In this document: positions 46,991-57,793 of the stretch, one piece after another
Numbering within the stretch: position 1 is the stretch's first letter
How the letters are laid out: each line of letters starts with the position of its first letter
Origin: Linnemannia elongata
Taxonomy: Eukaryota > Mortierellomycota > Mortierellomycetes > Mortierellales > Mortierellaceae
Length of the DNA: 64,000 nucleotides
Reading direction: 5' to 3'
NCBI GenBank assembly: GCA_036320915.1
Contig: JAXBDG010000017.1
Location: forward strand, 620,001-684,000
Notes under the pieces: generated by a model
What the model saw: only the letters and a program-made list of their open reading frames with translations
Database searches by the model: none
Told to the model about the DNA's origin: nothing
Translations under genes and position numbers: made by a program

Positions 46991-47772
46991 TTCAGTGACC
47001 GTCTATACCTTACCAATAGTTAAAGATAGTGAGAGTATTTATGTTTTATACCCATATCAGTAAAGTTCCTCACATTCTCCTCACTAACTTCTATCCATAC
47101 GCATCTGTCTGCTCTAATCTACTCATTCCATTTCTACCTCAAAGGGCTTTAGTGAATTAATAATAGTACCTTAATTCCTATAAATCAACAAAGCATCGAC
47201 GACGCGACCTGAAGTTCTAACGAGGCAAGTCTTGAAAAGGCTGACATCGAAGGATCATCGATGGATCAAAAAGCAACGTCGCTATGAACGCTTGGCTGCC
47301 ACAAGGCAGTTATCTCCGTTAAGAAAGCAGTACTCGGGGAAGTGACAGTTGATAAAGCAAAAAGTAGTAAAAAAAAATTGGCTGGCAAAACAGCAAAACA
47401 GTTGGATGCCAGCTAGTAAACCTGAGATGCGTGATGGCTACACAAAGAGACAATGGCAGAGCACGTTGCAAGTGACCAGTCGAGAGGAATCCTCGAGTTT
47501 TTTCTTTTACCAGTTCCCATGAAATTTTCTTTGTTCAACCTTAATGTTAATGTGCATCTCTAGGGCAGTGGCTTACTGTATACCAATTCTGAACGCCACA
47601 AGTTCAAAGGGGACTTGACGGAACATCTTTCTCATCCTTTTCGTTTCAGTCCTTCTTGCTTACCCCTTCCTCTTCCACATTCCTACTCTCGTTATCGCAC
47701 CTTTCAGCTGCCTCATCACAACTGTCCTCATCATCACCCCCGCCGACACTTGTCACGCTATTCCTTACAAAT
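46991..47772. other. LRR5-LRR6 intergenic; empty site of the MULE-like element
   Basis: Contains the uninterrupted 9-bp target ATGGCAGAG (47453-47461). Sequence on both sides matches the flanks of the MULE-like element in copy A. No gene. Confidence 0.7.
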
Positions 47773-48948
47773 ATGATGTCCCGGACACATCCCTTCGATT
47801 TACCTGAGATTTGCTCAAAGATAGCCAACAGTCTTGGTCGCAACGACCTCGCGTCCTGTGCGCGTGTATGTCAGGATTGGAACGGCTCCTTTACTCCACT
47901 ACTCTACAACTCTGTCGTATTGTCGAAACGTGGCTTCAGCATGGAATCTCTTGAGAGAAACAAGCACCTTATACGACGCCTGAAGATTCAGACATCTTAT
48001 GAAAAACAACCATCGACATCTACACGAGTCAACGATGTTTCTAGCATCTTGGCCAACTCGAACCTGACCGAATTGCACTATACTAGCAACATGATCGGAG
48101 ACAAGGGAGCTCAGGCATTGTCCGAGGCATTAAAGGCCAACTCGACTCTGACCACTTTGACCTTGTATTACAACTCGATCGGACCCGACGGAGCTCAATC
48201 ATTGTCTGAGGCACTCAAGACCAACTCGACTCTGACCACTTTGAACTTGGCGAGCAACTCCATCGAAAGCAACGGAGCTCAGGCGATGTCCGAGGCACTC
48301 AAGGCGAACTCGACTCTGACCACCTTGATGTTGGACAACAACAAGATCGGATCCAACGGAGCTCAGGCGCTGTCTGAGGCACTCAAGATCAACTTGACTC
48401 TGACCACTTTGAACTTGTGGGAAAACTATATCGGACCCAACGGAGCCCAGGCACTGTCGGAGGCACTCAAGACCAACTTGAACCTGACCACTTTGAACTT
48501 GGGGAGCAACGGGATCGGACCCAACGGAGCCCAGGCACTCTCGGAGGCGCTCAAGATCAACGCAGTCCTGACCACTTTGAACTTGCATGACAACTCGATC
48601 AGATACGACGGAGCTCAGGCACTGTCCGAGGCTCTCAAGATCAGCTCGACTCTGACCACTTTGGACTTGTCCCTCAACTTGATCCGAGATGACGGAGCAC
48701 AGGCGCTGTCTGAGGCACTCAAGATCAACTCGACTCTGACCACTTTGAACTTGAGGGGCAACTATATCGGATCTGATGGAGCCTAAGCGCTGTCTGAGGC
48801 GCTCAAGACAAACTCGACTCTGACCACTCTGGAGTTGTCCAGTAACTTGACCGGAGATGGCGAAGCTCAGGCGCTCTCTGAGGCACTCAAGACCACCTCG
48901 ACTCTGACCATTACGGACGTCACCATTACAGACGTCGCATTTCGGTGA
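47773..48948 (+). pseudogene. LRR6: F-box / RI-type LRR gene with late in-frame TAA
   Basis: Starts at ATG 47773 (or 47776). F-box like LRR3 (RNDLASCARVCQDWNG), then a linker and first repeats like LRR2 (SYEKQPSTSTRVND, NMIGDKGAQ), then the distal repeats and 3' end like LRR3. A TAA at 48784-48786 replaces the Gln codon of the GAQALSE motif. The frame stays open for 53 further codons to the family-typical TGA at 48946-48948. A protein of 337 residues with eight complete LRR units could still be made, so it may be a shortened active gene rather than dead. The motif TCATATCAGTAAAA follows at 49007. Confidence 0.8.
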
Positions 48949-51890
48949 CCGTTCGTACCCTGTCAAGAGTAGTGAAGACAGTGACAGTATTTATATTGTG
49001 TCACCATCATATCAGTAAAAACTCCTCCGCTTTCTAGCCTCCTCTCGTCTTACTTGAAGGAAACTACAGCATCACCCTCCAAATTTTCTTTCGATATCGT
49101 TTTCTTTGTACTTGACAAAGAGGTCTTCTCGTATGCCAACGAATTCATTTTTCTATTCGCAAGTAAACGTCAAGTCAAGGTGACGATGGTTGAGCTAAAT
49201 CTCCTACGAGCATAGGCTTGTCCTTTTGCATTGCTGAAGGGAAGGTTTTCTTGTCAAGTGAAAGGAGGTTATGAAAGTTATCAAAGAAAGACGAACAAGA
49301 GCAGAAGAAAAAGAGAAAAAGGTAGAAAAGCTTATAACAATCAAAAATTATGGAGTTTGGACAACGAATAAAGTTGGGGACAAGAAAAGTAAACGGAATG
49401 GTGAGGGGGAGTTTTTTTTATGCGCAAGACAGTGCTACGTTTTGTAACCTCTCCCACTTCCTCCTCACATTTCTCTCAAAGCGAAACGATAAAAAGAGTT
49501 CTTGGTAAAATGAAAATACCTTGTGAATTCCAAGATGGAATCACCATGGGTATATGTGCTCGCCCAGAATCCGCCAAGCCGTGTCTAGAATAAACGACCC
49601 CTACAGTATTAGCTGTTTCCTATGCCAAGTCAATTTCAACCACAACACATCCCATGCTCATCGCATGCCTTCAATCCCGCTCATATATTTCCATAATTAA
49701 AGAACAAATAAAAAATGAGATGAAAGGATGATAAAAAAGTGGTTTAATTAATAGCTCGCCGTCTGTCTATGAACTCTAACGCTAAGAGCCCACAGTCCAG
49801 GGTACATCGCGGGGAGGTCGCGAGCCGGGTATCCCAAAGGTTGATAGTTTGATAGCTTGATAGTTTGGTAAATTGAGATGGAAGAATCAAAAACGTATGC
49901 TCTCAGTTGCTCAATGCCACTAAAGAAAGGCCGACAGTTGCAACTGCCTCAGACTTGATGTAAGTGTCATCATGGGCAAGTCATTTTGCCCTCGGTTGCC
50001 CAATGCCAATATTGTTCAAAGAAAGGCAAAGGTCGATGGTGGAAACTGCCTCAAACCAATGCAGGTGTCGCCATGGCAAGTTTTTTTAGTCCTCGGTTGC
50101 TCAACGCCACTATGAAAAAAGGCCGATAGTGGAAAATACCTCGGACGTCAATATGAGTGTTATCATATACACAGAAAAACCCGTGTCCCCATAAGTGCGC
50201 TATCATTATGATTGGACACACAATAATCCCTCGAGCCCAAGATCCCTCGTCTCATTAATGAGCCCTCAGAATTCCAATATGCCCTCGACTCCATTGTTTC
50301 TCACTATCCTTCAAAGTACCCTCAGAATCCCATGTTGGCCCGCAACCCATCTTAATTTTGTTTGGGAAAGTCTCCCCAGGGCGACCACCATGCCGGACGC
50401 ATTCACGCTCTTGACATGGCGTAAAATTCCTCCTGCCAGTCATCCCTCCCTTTGCTTGAATGGCCAACTGGAGATTGACGCGGTGCAATATCCAGTGCTA
50501 ATGTTGCTCTGATCAGTACCGTCCAGAAGGCCAGACACAGAGCGCAAAGAGAGGGCATGGCCAGCGAGGAACCACCCATGCCAAGGCGAGCTTGCGGACA
50601 GTTAGGTTTGGGGGGTGCAGAGGGGGTTTGACTCCTCTTGGCCTCCGATCGGCACCCCTTGTCACCAAAGTGATAAGACGACAAAGGAATTTTCTGATTA
50701 GTGAAAAGTTTGCGCCACCAAAATTGCCTGTAGATGTTTCTGATTATTGATCACTGATCCCTGATCAGTGTGAAATGAAGTGATTCATGGCGATCAGTTA
50801 GGGCGAAGAAAGTGGGAAAACAGAGTGTAAGGGGGGGAAAGGGGAGGAAAGGGAATGGATCGAAGCGAAAACAACGCTAACGCGCACTCCCCACAATAGG
50901 TGCAACGAAAGAGGCGAAGACAGAAAAAGCGTGGGGAAGAGTGAAACAAGGACAAGCACTCGAACCCTCTTTTCTTTTCATGTTGCTAGGAAGGGAAGGG
51001 AGAGGAAGAGAGAGGAAAGGAAAGGAGAGAAAGAGAAAGGAAATGGAAGGGAAGTATATATATCTTACCAAGTGTCGCTTATTCAGCGAGCGGGGTCCGA
51101 AAGAGGTGGTAGAGGCGGATGCCGAGGGAGAAGACCCAAGAGGAGTGAGGAAGAAAGAAGAGGTAAACAAGAAAGAAGGAGTGATATTTTCATGGACTGT
51201 TCTATTACTTCGCCTCCACTCTTCCTAAAATCCACGGTCTTACATACTAAAATTGATGTGCTTATATTTCGAGTGAGCTATACGCCTCGCACACTTGCTA
51301 ACTTACAAAATTGTACGGAATGTTACACGGCATAGAAGCCAAGTACTAAATTGTACTTGGTTGCACCGAACGATCAAATTACTGTACCGCCTATGAAATG
51401 CAATTTCATTGATCCAAAAAAAGTGTGTGAGAGAGGGCAAAAGCTGAGGGTGGGGACCAGATTGTCGGCAGCAGCGTAGCTCAAACATGCTCTTGCTGGT
51501 TATTTTTGTTTGTTGTGAGCAACGAAGGAAGGGAGAAAATGAAATGATTCAAGAGAAATATTATTTTTTCATCTTTCTTTTTTTTTCTTTTTTTTTTTCA
51601 AAAGGAACTCTTAGAAAAAGGATGTGTTCCTCTTTAACCAATTTATAAAAAGAAAGAAAAAATGAGGAGGAGACTAAATTAGCAATGGAGGAAAGGAGAA
51701 AAGAAGGAGGAAGGAAAACGGAAATTAGGAGAGAAAAAAGGAAACAAAGCGTAGCGAAATCAAGGTAAAGAGCGGTGGCCAAGAGCTGAAGTGAGGTGAG
51801 CGAGAGGGTTGCGGTGAAGGAGGTGGATGGTGAGATGCACAAACGGTTGGGTGGTTGAGAAATATAATGGTCGCGGATAGAGGTCGGTAC
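48949..51890. other. LRR6 3' flank, copy-B end and older relic DNA
   Basis: 48949-51067 repeats 37309-39428. After 51067 the sequence is unique, until about 51440-51550 resembles the LRR1/LRR4 3' flank (AGATTGTC..AGCAGC.T.GCTCAAACA.G.TCTT; compare 30703 and 44860), a worn remnant of another copy. No intact gene seen. Confidence 0.6.
49902..50169 (+). repeat. three-unit degenerate tandem repeat (copy B)
   Basis: Counterpart of 38263-38530 with nearly identical units. Confidence 0.8.
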
Positions 51891-51907
51891 AGACTACTGT
51901 CGACACG

Positions 51908-52166
51908 ATGTACGAGACTTTAAAGAACACAAATGTAGATATCCAGTGTAGCCGGGAGACGATGCGACTCGATAAGAGCCATATCGATTATGCGCTTGTG
52001 ATGGAATTATCGAGTCAGATCACAGAGCTGAGGCCAGTGATTGAGGGTTACTTTGAGAGAAAGGTGGCGATCCGCCGAGACGATAGATCCAGCATCGGCG
52101 AGTGTTCGTGGACTAGCTATTACTGCAAGGAAGGTTAAAGATGATGTCCAGTACGCTTGTTTATAA
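51908..52166 (+). pseudogene. relic of an Hsp70-like C-terminus
   Basis: Frame 1 gives YETLKNTN ... LDKSHIDYALVMELSSQITEL. This lines up with DEVLEKFEV ... LDKSEVDHVLVIGSSSRIPEA of the two intact Hsp70-like genes. After a frameshift near 52075-52085, frame 2 gives ETIDPASASVRG, matching MTIDPAFLSVRG. The region is much more diverged than the 17224/41339 pair, so it is an older copy. With the LRR-flank relic just upstream it shows that the module had at least a third copy. Confidence 0.65.
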
Positions 52167-52320
52167 CTGAAGCGAGCATTGCCGATAAAAAATCGGCTGG
52201 GAAGCTCTTACTTTTTTCGATGGCGTGAGTTTAGGTTTATTTGTTAGTTTTTGAGAGATAAGTGTTGACGTTTTGTGTTGTTGTGTTTTTTTGAATGTTG
52301 TTTCTTGACTTCTAGCTGAA

Positions 52321-55300
52321 TTACATGATGGATGCGGGGGTGGTATTTTGGAAGAAGAAGTCGCTACGACTCTTCTTCAACCTCAAGGTTCTGCGCACAG
52401 GCTCCGTGGCTCCCTCAGTTGGAACTGCAGCAATAGTTCCATTGCTGTCTTGCTGGTGCTTGGTGGTAGCCAGATCCGAGACCGACGACGAAGCCATAGT
52501 CGCAACACTCGAAGACGTAGACGCAGAAGCTGATAAATCCTGCCGCGACCCCGTCATCGTTGCCAGCGCCCCCGCCGCCGAAGCGATGGTGTGCATAGAC
52601 GCGGCCGCCAACAAAGTCGCCGACAAGTTATGTAACTCTTCCGGAGAAGCAGACGAATACTCATCCAAGCAACACCCGGCATCCTTCCGCTCCTGCTCCT
52701 CCATCATCATGTTGGAACAATAGACTGCTGATCGGGCCTCAAGACGGTCGGCTTCGCGTACGGAGAGGGGTTTGAGGGTCCATTTGCGGTATCCGGGGCC
52801 GATGGGGACTTTTGGGTGGTGGGTCATGCTTGCGAGACTAGTGTTGCCAGAACTGAGGGTGCTACTTCCGTTGGTGGTTGACATGCCCATGCCCATAAGG
52901 CCGCCATTGTTGCCGGCGCGATTGTTGGTGGTGCTGCTTCCACGGCTGGAGGTGCTGGCACAAGAGTCGTTCCTGGCAATCGCCATCGCCATCATTCCCT
53001 GACTTCCCTGCGCCTGCCCCTGGAAATCCCTCTGACTCAAACTCAGCGTCAACTTTCCATAATGCAAGTTATACTGCTGCTCACTCACATCCCTCAACCG
53101 GAAATAATACGCCGCATAGACCGACCGCTTGACCGATACATTATACTGCAGTTTCGCCATCGAAAACCTCTCCAACGCGTTCACATCCTTGACAGAAAGG
53201 CCTTCGAAAATAGCACAGACATCAGAGTTGAAGACGGCAAGATCTTCCCAAACTTTGATGGAGAGGATGAGGGCTCCAAGGAGGAGACGGCGCCAGTTGA
53301 TAGCGTGGAAGGAGAGGTTCCCGAGTTCTGTCATGCGTTCAACGTAGATTAAGGTTATGATCGCGTTCTCTGCACCCAGGTTCTGTTGTTGGGGAAGTGT
53401 GGAAAGAAGAACAAAAAGGTTAGCTTTGGGACACCCAAGGAGATAATGCAAGACAAGGAAAAAATGAAAAAAAGATGGAAGTGGGTGCGTGTGAAAGAGA
53501 GACAGTACCTGGCCGCAATCAAAGATGAAGCGCATAAAGTCAAAGATGTCGGCCTGAGACATGAGCACGCGCTCGGAGGGCTGGTAGGATGACGAGTTAA
53601 CGATCCGTTCGGTCCTGCAGTCGTTTTGCTTGTGTGACAAGAGTACCTTATCATACAGCACCGTGGCCACGCTACCTCCACACAAATAAAACGTAAGTCA
53701 AAAGGTTAGAAAATGCGAGGTTGAATATCAAAAAACACGAACTAAAATGGGGCACAAACTTACGCGCGAAGGGTCTCGTCGACGTCGCTCTTGAGCATAG
53801 TGCTGTCAATGTAAAGACTCGAGGTTGAGTTGCATTTTGTCAAGGAATACTGTGACCCTAGAGGACGGCTCTCGAACGCGCTTAGAGCGCCCGGAGCAAT
53901 GCCTGCCATGGTATGGGTCTGCAGCTTTAAGGATGGTCTGGCACTGTTGTTGTTGTTATCGATAGCCTTCTCGTTCTGATCCTTGATCATCTCGCGTGTC
54001 TTGGCTAAAACCACGGCGGCGGCGTCGGAGGAAGAGGAAGCGACGGCTTCGACGAGAGCAGAGATGGTGGTAGTGATGGGTTGATCTTCTTTGTGGTAGA
54101 TGTACTTGGGGGGGTGGTCGGGTTGAAGGATAGTGGTGGTGGATTCGGGGGCAAGGAGTATACTTGAAGGTGACGGTGCCTCAACACTGGCCTCGGAAAG
54201 TGCGTCACTCGAGTTCAGCAGTGTAGACTGTGGAGATGTTGAGTCGGCAGTCGACGAAGCAGCAGTGAAAGCATTAATGACAGAACTCTCATGCTGCGTA
54301 GCGGTGGTGGTGGTGGCCTGATGCAGCCGACGGACGGACGAAATCAAATCCTCCTCTTCGTCATCATCTTCAACGCCACTGTTCTCGTATCCTGACACCA
54401 AGTAGGTCAACGAATCCTCTGACTCTTCATCGTTTCCCTCGTCATGGTCCAGAGCAAAGGTGAACTCTGACTCCATGCCGCGGACAATATCCTCCAAGTG
54501 GATGCGCCCGAAATGAGCCGATTGCTGCTGAGTGTACCGTTGGTGATGGTGGCGCTGGTTGACAGTGTGTTTTGGAGAACGACGACGACCAGCAGGGCTC
54601 TTGTCCGCAGGCCCAATCTTCTTCAGTTCATGGTATCGACGACCATGGCGTTGCTGACACCCCGACTTTGCTACAGTGACATTATCTGCAGGAGAGCTTG
54701 CCTTGTTGTTGTTGGTACGCTGTTGATGACGTGCATACCTGGTGCGAGGGCCATTAGTCTTGGTAACCCTGTTGCGTCGAGTCGTCACTCCAACACGTCC
54801 TCTAGTAGGTCCGTAACTCTCATCAGCATCGGCGTCATTCGTTTCCGTGTCGTCAGAGGACATGATGCTACTCAGGGTCGATGACATAGATCCATTTCTG
54901 GAAAGTCGTCCTTCTGCCTCATCACCGCGAGTCCAGGTAGCGCTCTGACTATCGGGTACAGCGGCAAGGTTGTGGTGACTATTGAACTGTGCGGACGAGA
55001 CCAACATGGCCAGCTCTTCCTCGCGCAGGAGCTCCTTGACAAACGAGGGCAAGGATGCAGAGGTCGACGGCATGGTGCGCGTGTACGTATCCTTCTTGAC
55101 CAGTGGTGGCTTGCTACTGACAACATGGCGGTGCAATCCGAATTCATTGTCATCCTCATCCTCAGAACCGTCATGCAGATCATGAGCAGAATACATCCCT
55201 ACCGAACCCTCCGAGAACTCATCCTTATCGTTTTGATACCGTCGTTGCTGCGATTGTTGTTGAAATTGATGCTGGACACTGTTGTTATCTTGGACGACGG

Positions 55301-56111
55301 CTTCTGGCAAAAAGTTGCGCCAGTCGTCGACCAAGGCGGCATACCGTCTAAAATATGAAGAGTTGGGTGAACAGTTCCTCAAGGTCCGACGAACCATCCG
55401 GAGTTGCTCCTTCGCCAGCTGTTGGTCGCACTTCGAATACTCTGTTGGATACACGCTCTGCTGCTGAGATGACGCTGGCTGTTGTTGTTGCTGTTTGTTT
55501 TTTTGTTGGGTTGTGTTGGTGTTGGTAAGGTGGCAGTGGTCGTTACCGGTATCGCTGCGAGTTGGAGCCAGTCTGTTAATGGTTTTGTGAATTTGGTTGT
55601 TGATGGGTCGGTTCTGGAAAATGTGTTTAAACTGGTCAACGGTATCGGCGTCTCCCAGGGTGTCGTATATGTGTCCTCTTCCTCCTCGTTGGGTGACGGC
55701 ATTTGTTTGTTGTGTGTAAAGGAGGTGTTGCTCCTCCAGTGGTGGGATAGCCTGTCGTGCTTCATCCTGTACGGCGCCGCTGTTTGAAGACTGTGTCTTG
55801 CGCCCTGTTGGGTTCAGGAACGCGAGGACTGATTTTGTTTGTTTGAGGTAAGTGTCCAAAATTACTTTGCCATTCGGTAAAGAAGAAATGAAGTCGATAA
55901 AAAAGAGCGAAAAACTGACTGTATGCATTAAAGACTTGCCTTTGGAGGTAGCTTTGAGGAGGTTGATAGTGTTTCCCGAATTCTTGGTTTGACTACTATT
56001 CTTGGCATATTTAGCTTGTGATGATAATGTGGATGATGGTGCCTGATTTTGTGATGATGCATACAGGGGCAATTGACGCGAAGTCACAGACGCATCTGGT
56101 GTCTTGAGCAT
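52321..56111 (-). CDS. cyclin-Y-like protein with a very long N-terminal extension
   Basis: Exons 56111-53764, 53671-53509 and 53382-52321 join in phase to give about 1190 residues. Residues 1-770 are low-complexity (Gln, Ser, Asn, basic and acidic patches) with no domain I recognise. The cyclin fold spans roughly 785-935: ADIFDFMRFIFDCGQ, then NAIITLIYVERM, INWRRLLLGALILSIKVWED, LSVKDVNALERFSMAKLQYNV and VYAAYYFRLRD. This matches cyclin Y (the animal form has NWKR..LGA.LLASKVWDD and YAKYYFDLR). Cyclin Y activates CDK14/16-type kinases, often at membranes; Pho80-type cyclins are the next candidates. The C-terminal 250 residues are Ser/Thr-rich. The frame is open through a hydrophobic patch near 55860-55960 (HTVSFSLFFIDF) that could be a 111-nt GC-AG intron. 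The start was chosen at MLKTPDASV rather than upstream because the preceding DNA is CT-rich leader. Confidence 0.82.
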
Positions 56112-57793
56112 GATGCAAGGTAAGTCGGAGAAAGGGGTAAAGAAAGCGGAATGAGGGGTATATAGGAAAGAAGGTAGTGTTGCAGGAGACACGAAATGAA
56201 ATGCCAGGCTCAGGTCAGTGATGGAAGATGTGGGGGAAAAGGGGAAGGGAGGACAGAGGAAAGGGGATAAAATGAAGAGATGTTGACTCTGCCACGACTT
56301 TTTAATTTCAATCTGGGAAGAGGGAGAAAAAGAGCGCAAAGTAAAAGTGAGGACAGGGATGGTAGCTGATAGATGAAAAGGCAATAGGTAAGAGGTAAGA
56401 AGCAGTGTAAGTCTAAGCGCGAAGAAGGAAAGGAATGAATTTCAAATGAGGGGAATCGCAAAAGGGAAGGGAGTTGCGAAAGAGAAAGGAGGAAAAGGAA
56501 GAAAAGAGTGAGGCTAAGAAAAGAAAGAGATAACAAAAAATGGACCTCGGTTTGGACAAGAGGGGACAGTAATGAAAAAGATGTCAACTGGCACTGCACA
56601 AAAAAAAAGAAAGAGATGGTTATAGAACGAGATTAAGAGAAGGGATTGTTGTGATCGACAGAAGGTACACGGGTAGAAAGAAGATGACAGAGAAAGGTGA
56701 AGGTAAACGAGAGAGAAAACTGATGGCACGAAAGATGGCCAGGGAACGAAAAGGCGACAGCAACAAGTAACGACGACAAAAACGGACAAGGAAAGAAAAG
56801 GTTCAAAGTCAAGACAAGTCGAGACAATTCAGTGTGGTAGGTTACAGTACCCTCTACTTGCAATCAGTAAGAAAGAAGGGACCATTTATGGAACAGCGTA
56901 ACATGGCATTTCATGAACGCGATATGGGGCAGGATGGTATCAACATGTTTTCTTTTCTTTCTCCCTCTCTCTCCCTTGGTCGTCATAGAAGCCCTTACAA
57001 TTGTGATTATTCCGCTGTGGTTGCCTCTTCTCCTGGTGTGGAGCAGTAACAAACAACGGGCTTGTTGTTCCCTTTGCCAATATTCCGATTCATCGTAGAA
57101 ACGAATGAATATAGTAAATGCATATTAGAAAATGAGCCTTATTGTACTACTGGGTCACATCAGACTCGTGTCTGTTAACATCGGATAATGAACAAGGGAG
57201 AGAACCTTGCTGCTAGTGGAAGGAAAACCACTACAATGTATTTCAAGAACAAACAGTGTATGTCTTTTCTTTATTCTGCATCTCTGTTTGCTTCTTTATC
57301 CTTTTCTATGCTTTACTCAAACTGGCTATTTGAACTTGCCCAAAGGTATACTCAACCACCCTCGAATGCTTCCAGAGTAGCTTGTGGTTGGATGAGTAAA
57401 AAATGATGCATACCTATTGCCCCCCATTGATGTTCCCCATTGATGTTTCGATGTACTGTTGCTTGTCCCCAAACAATCATATCAATCTCAATGTCTGAAT
57501 GCGAATTTACTCACTCCGTTGACCTGTGCGCAGAGACGATTCGATTAGACAAGCCACCTACCCCCCTTCTTCGTTCTTGCTCCCACTCTGTGCTGGGTGC
57601 TGATTCCAATCCTCTCCTCGGAGAAACCCCAAACAAAGGGAATCGACAGCAAACCGCATCAACTAACAGGACTCATCACAGACAACCGATTCCACCTCGA
57701 CCCAGTCACGCCCAATCAGCAAGACACGATCCTCCTTTGTTCTCGCTCCTCTCGTTGATTCCATAGCCAGCAAGGTTGTCGAAGTGGATCTTG
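56112..57793. other. divergent intergenic region between cyclin-Y-like and EXD2-domain genes
   Basis: Shared promoter region of about 1.7 kb. The side next to the cyclin gene is CT-rich on the minus strand. Frames here are low-complexity or overlap antisense and I could not link any to a protein family. Confidence 0.55.
56157..56164 (-). promoter_or_regulatory. possible TATA box of the cyclin gene
   Basis: The minus strand reads CCTATATACCCC here, about 45-55 nt upstream of the chosen ATG. That is plausible but close to the start, so the real transcription start may lie elsewhere. Confidence 0.3.

Larger units (their letters stand above)
39610..51067. repeat. tandem duplication, copy B (no transposon insertions)
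   Basis: Second copy of the module: truncated MIT-like gene, Hsp70-like gene, LRR4, LRR5, LRR6 and 3' flank, in the same order and orientation as copy A. It keeps the undisturbed sites for the hAT (42966), LINE (after about 43251) and MULE-like (47453-47461) insertions, with no footprints, so the insertions came after the duplication. Confidence 0.9.

Noticed and set aside
55857..55967. GC-AG intron in the cyclin-Y-like gene
   Set aside because: Possible (GGCAAGT donor, AATCAG acceptor), but the frame is open across it and no homology decides, so it was left as coding.
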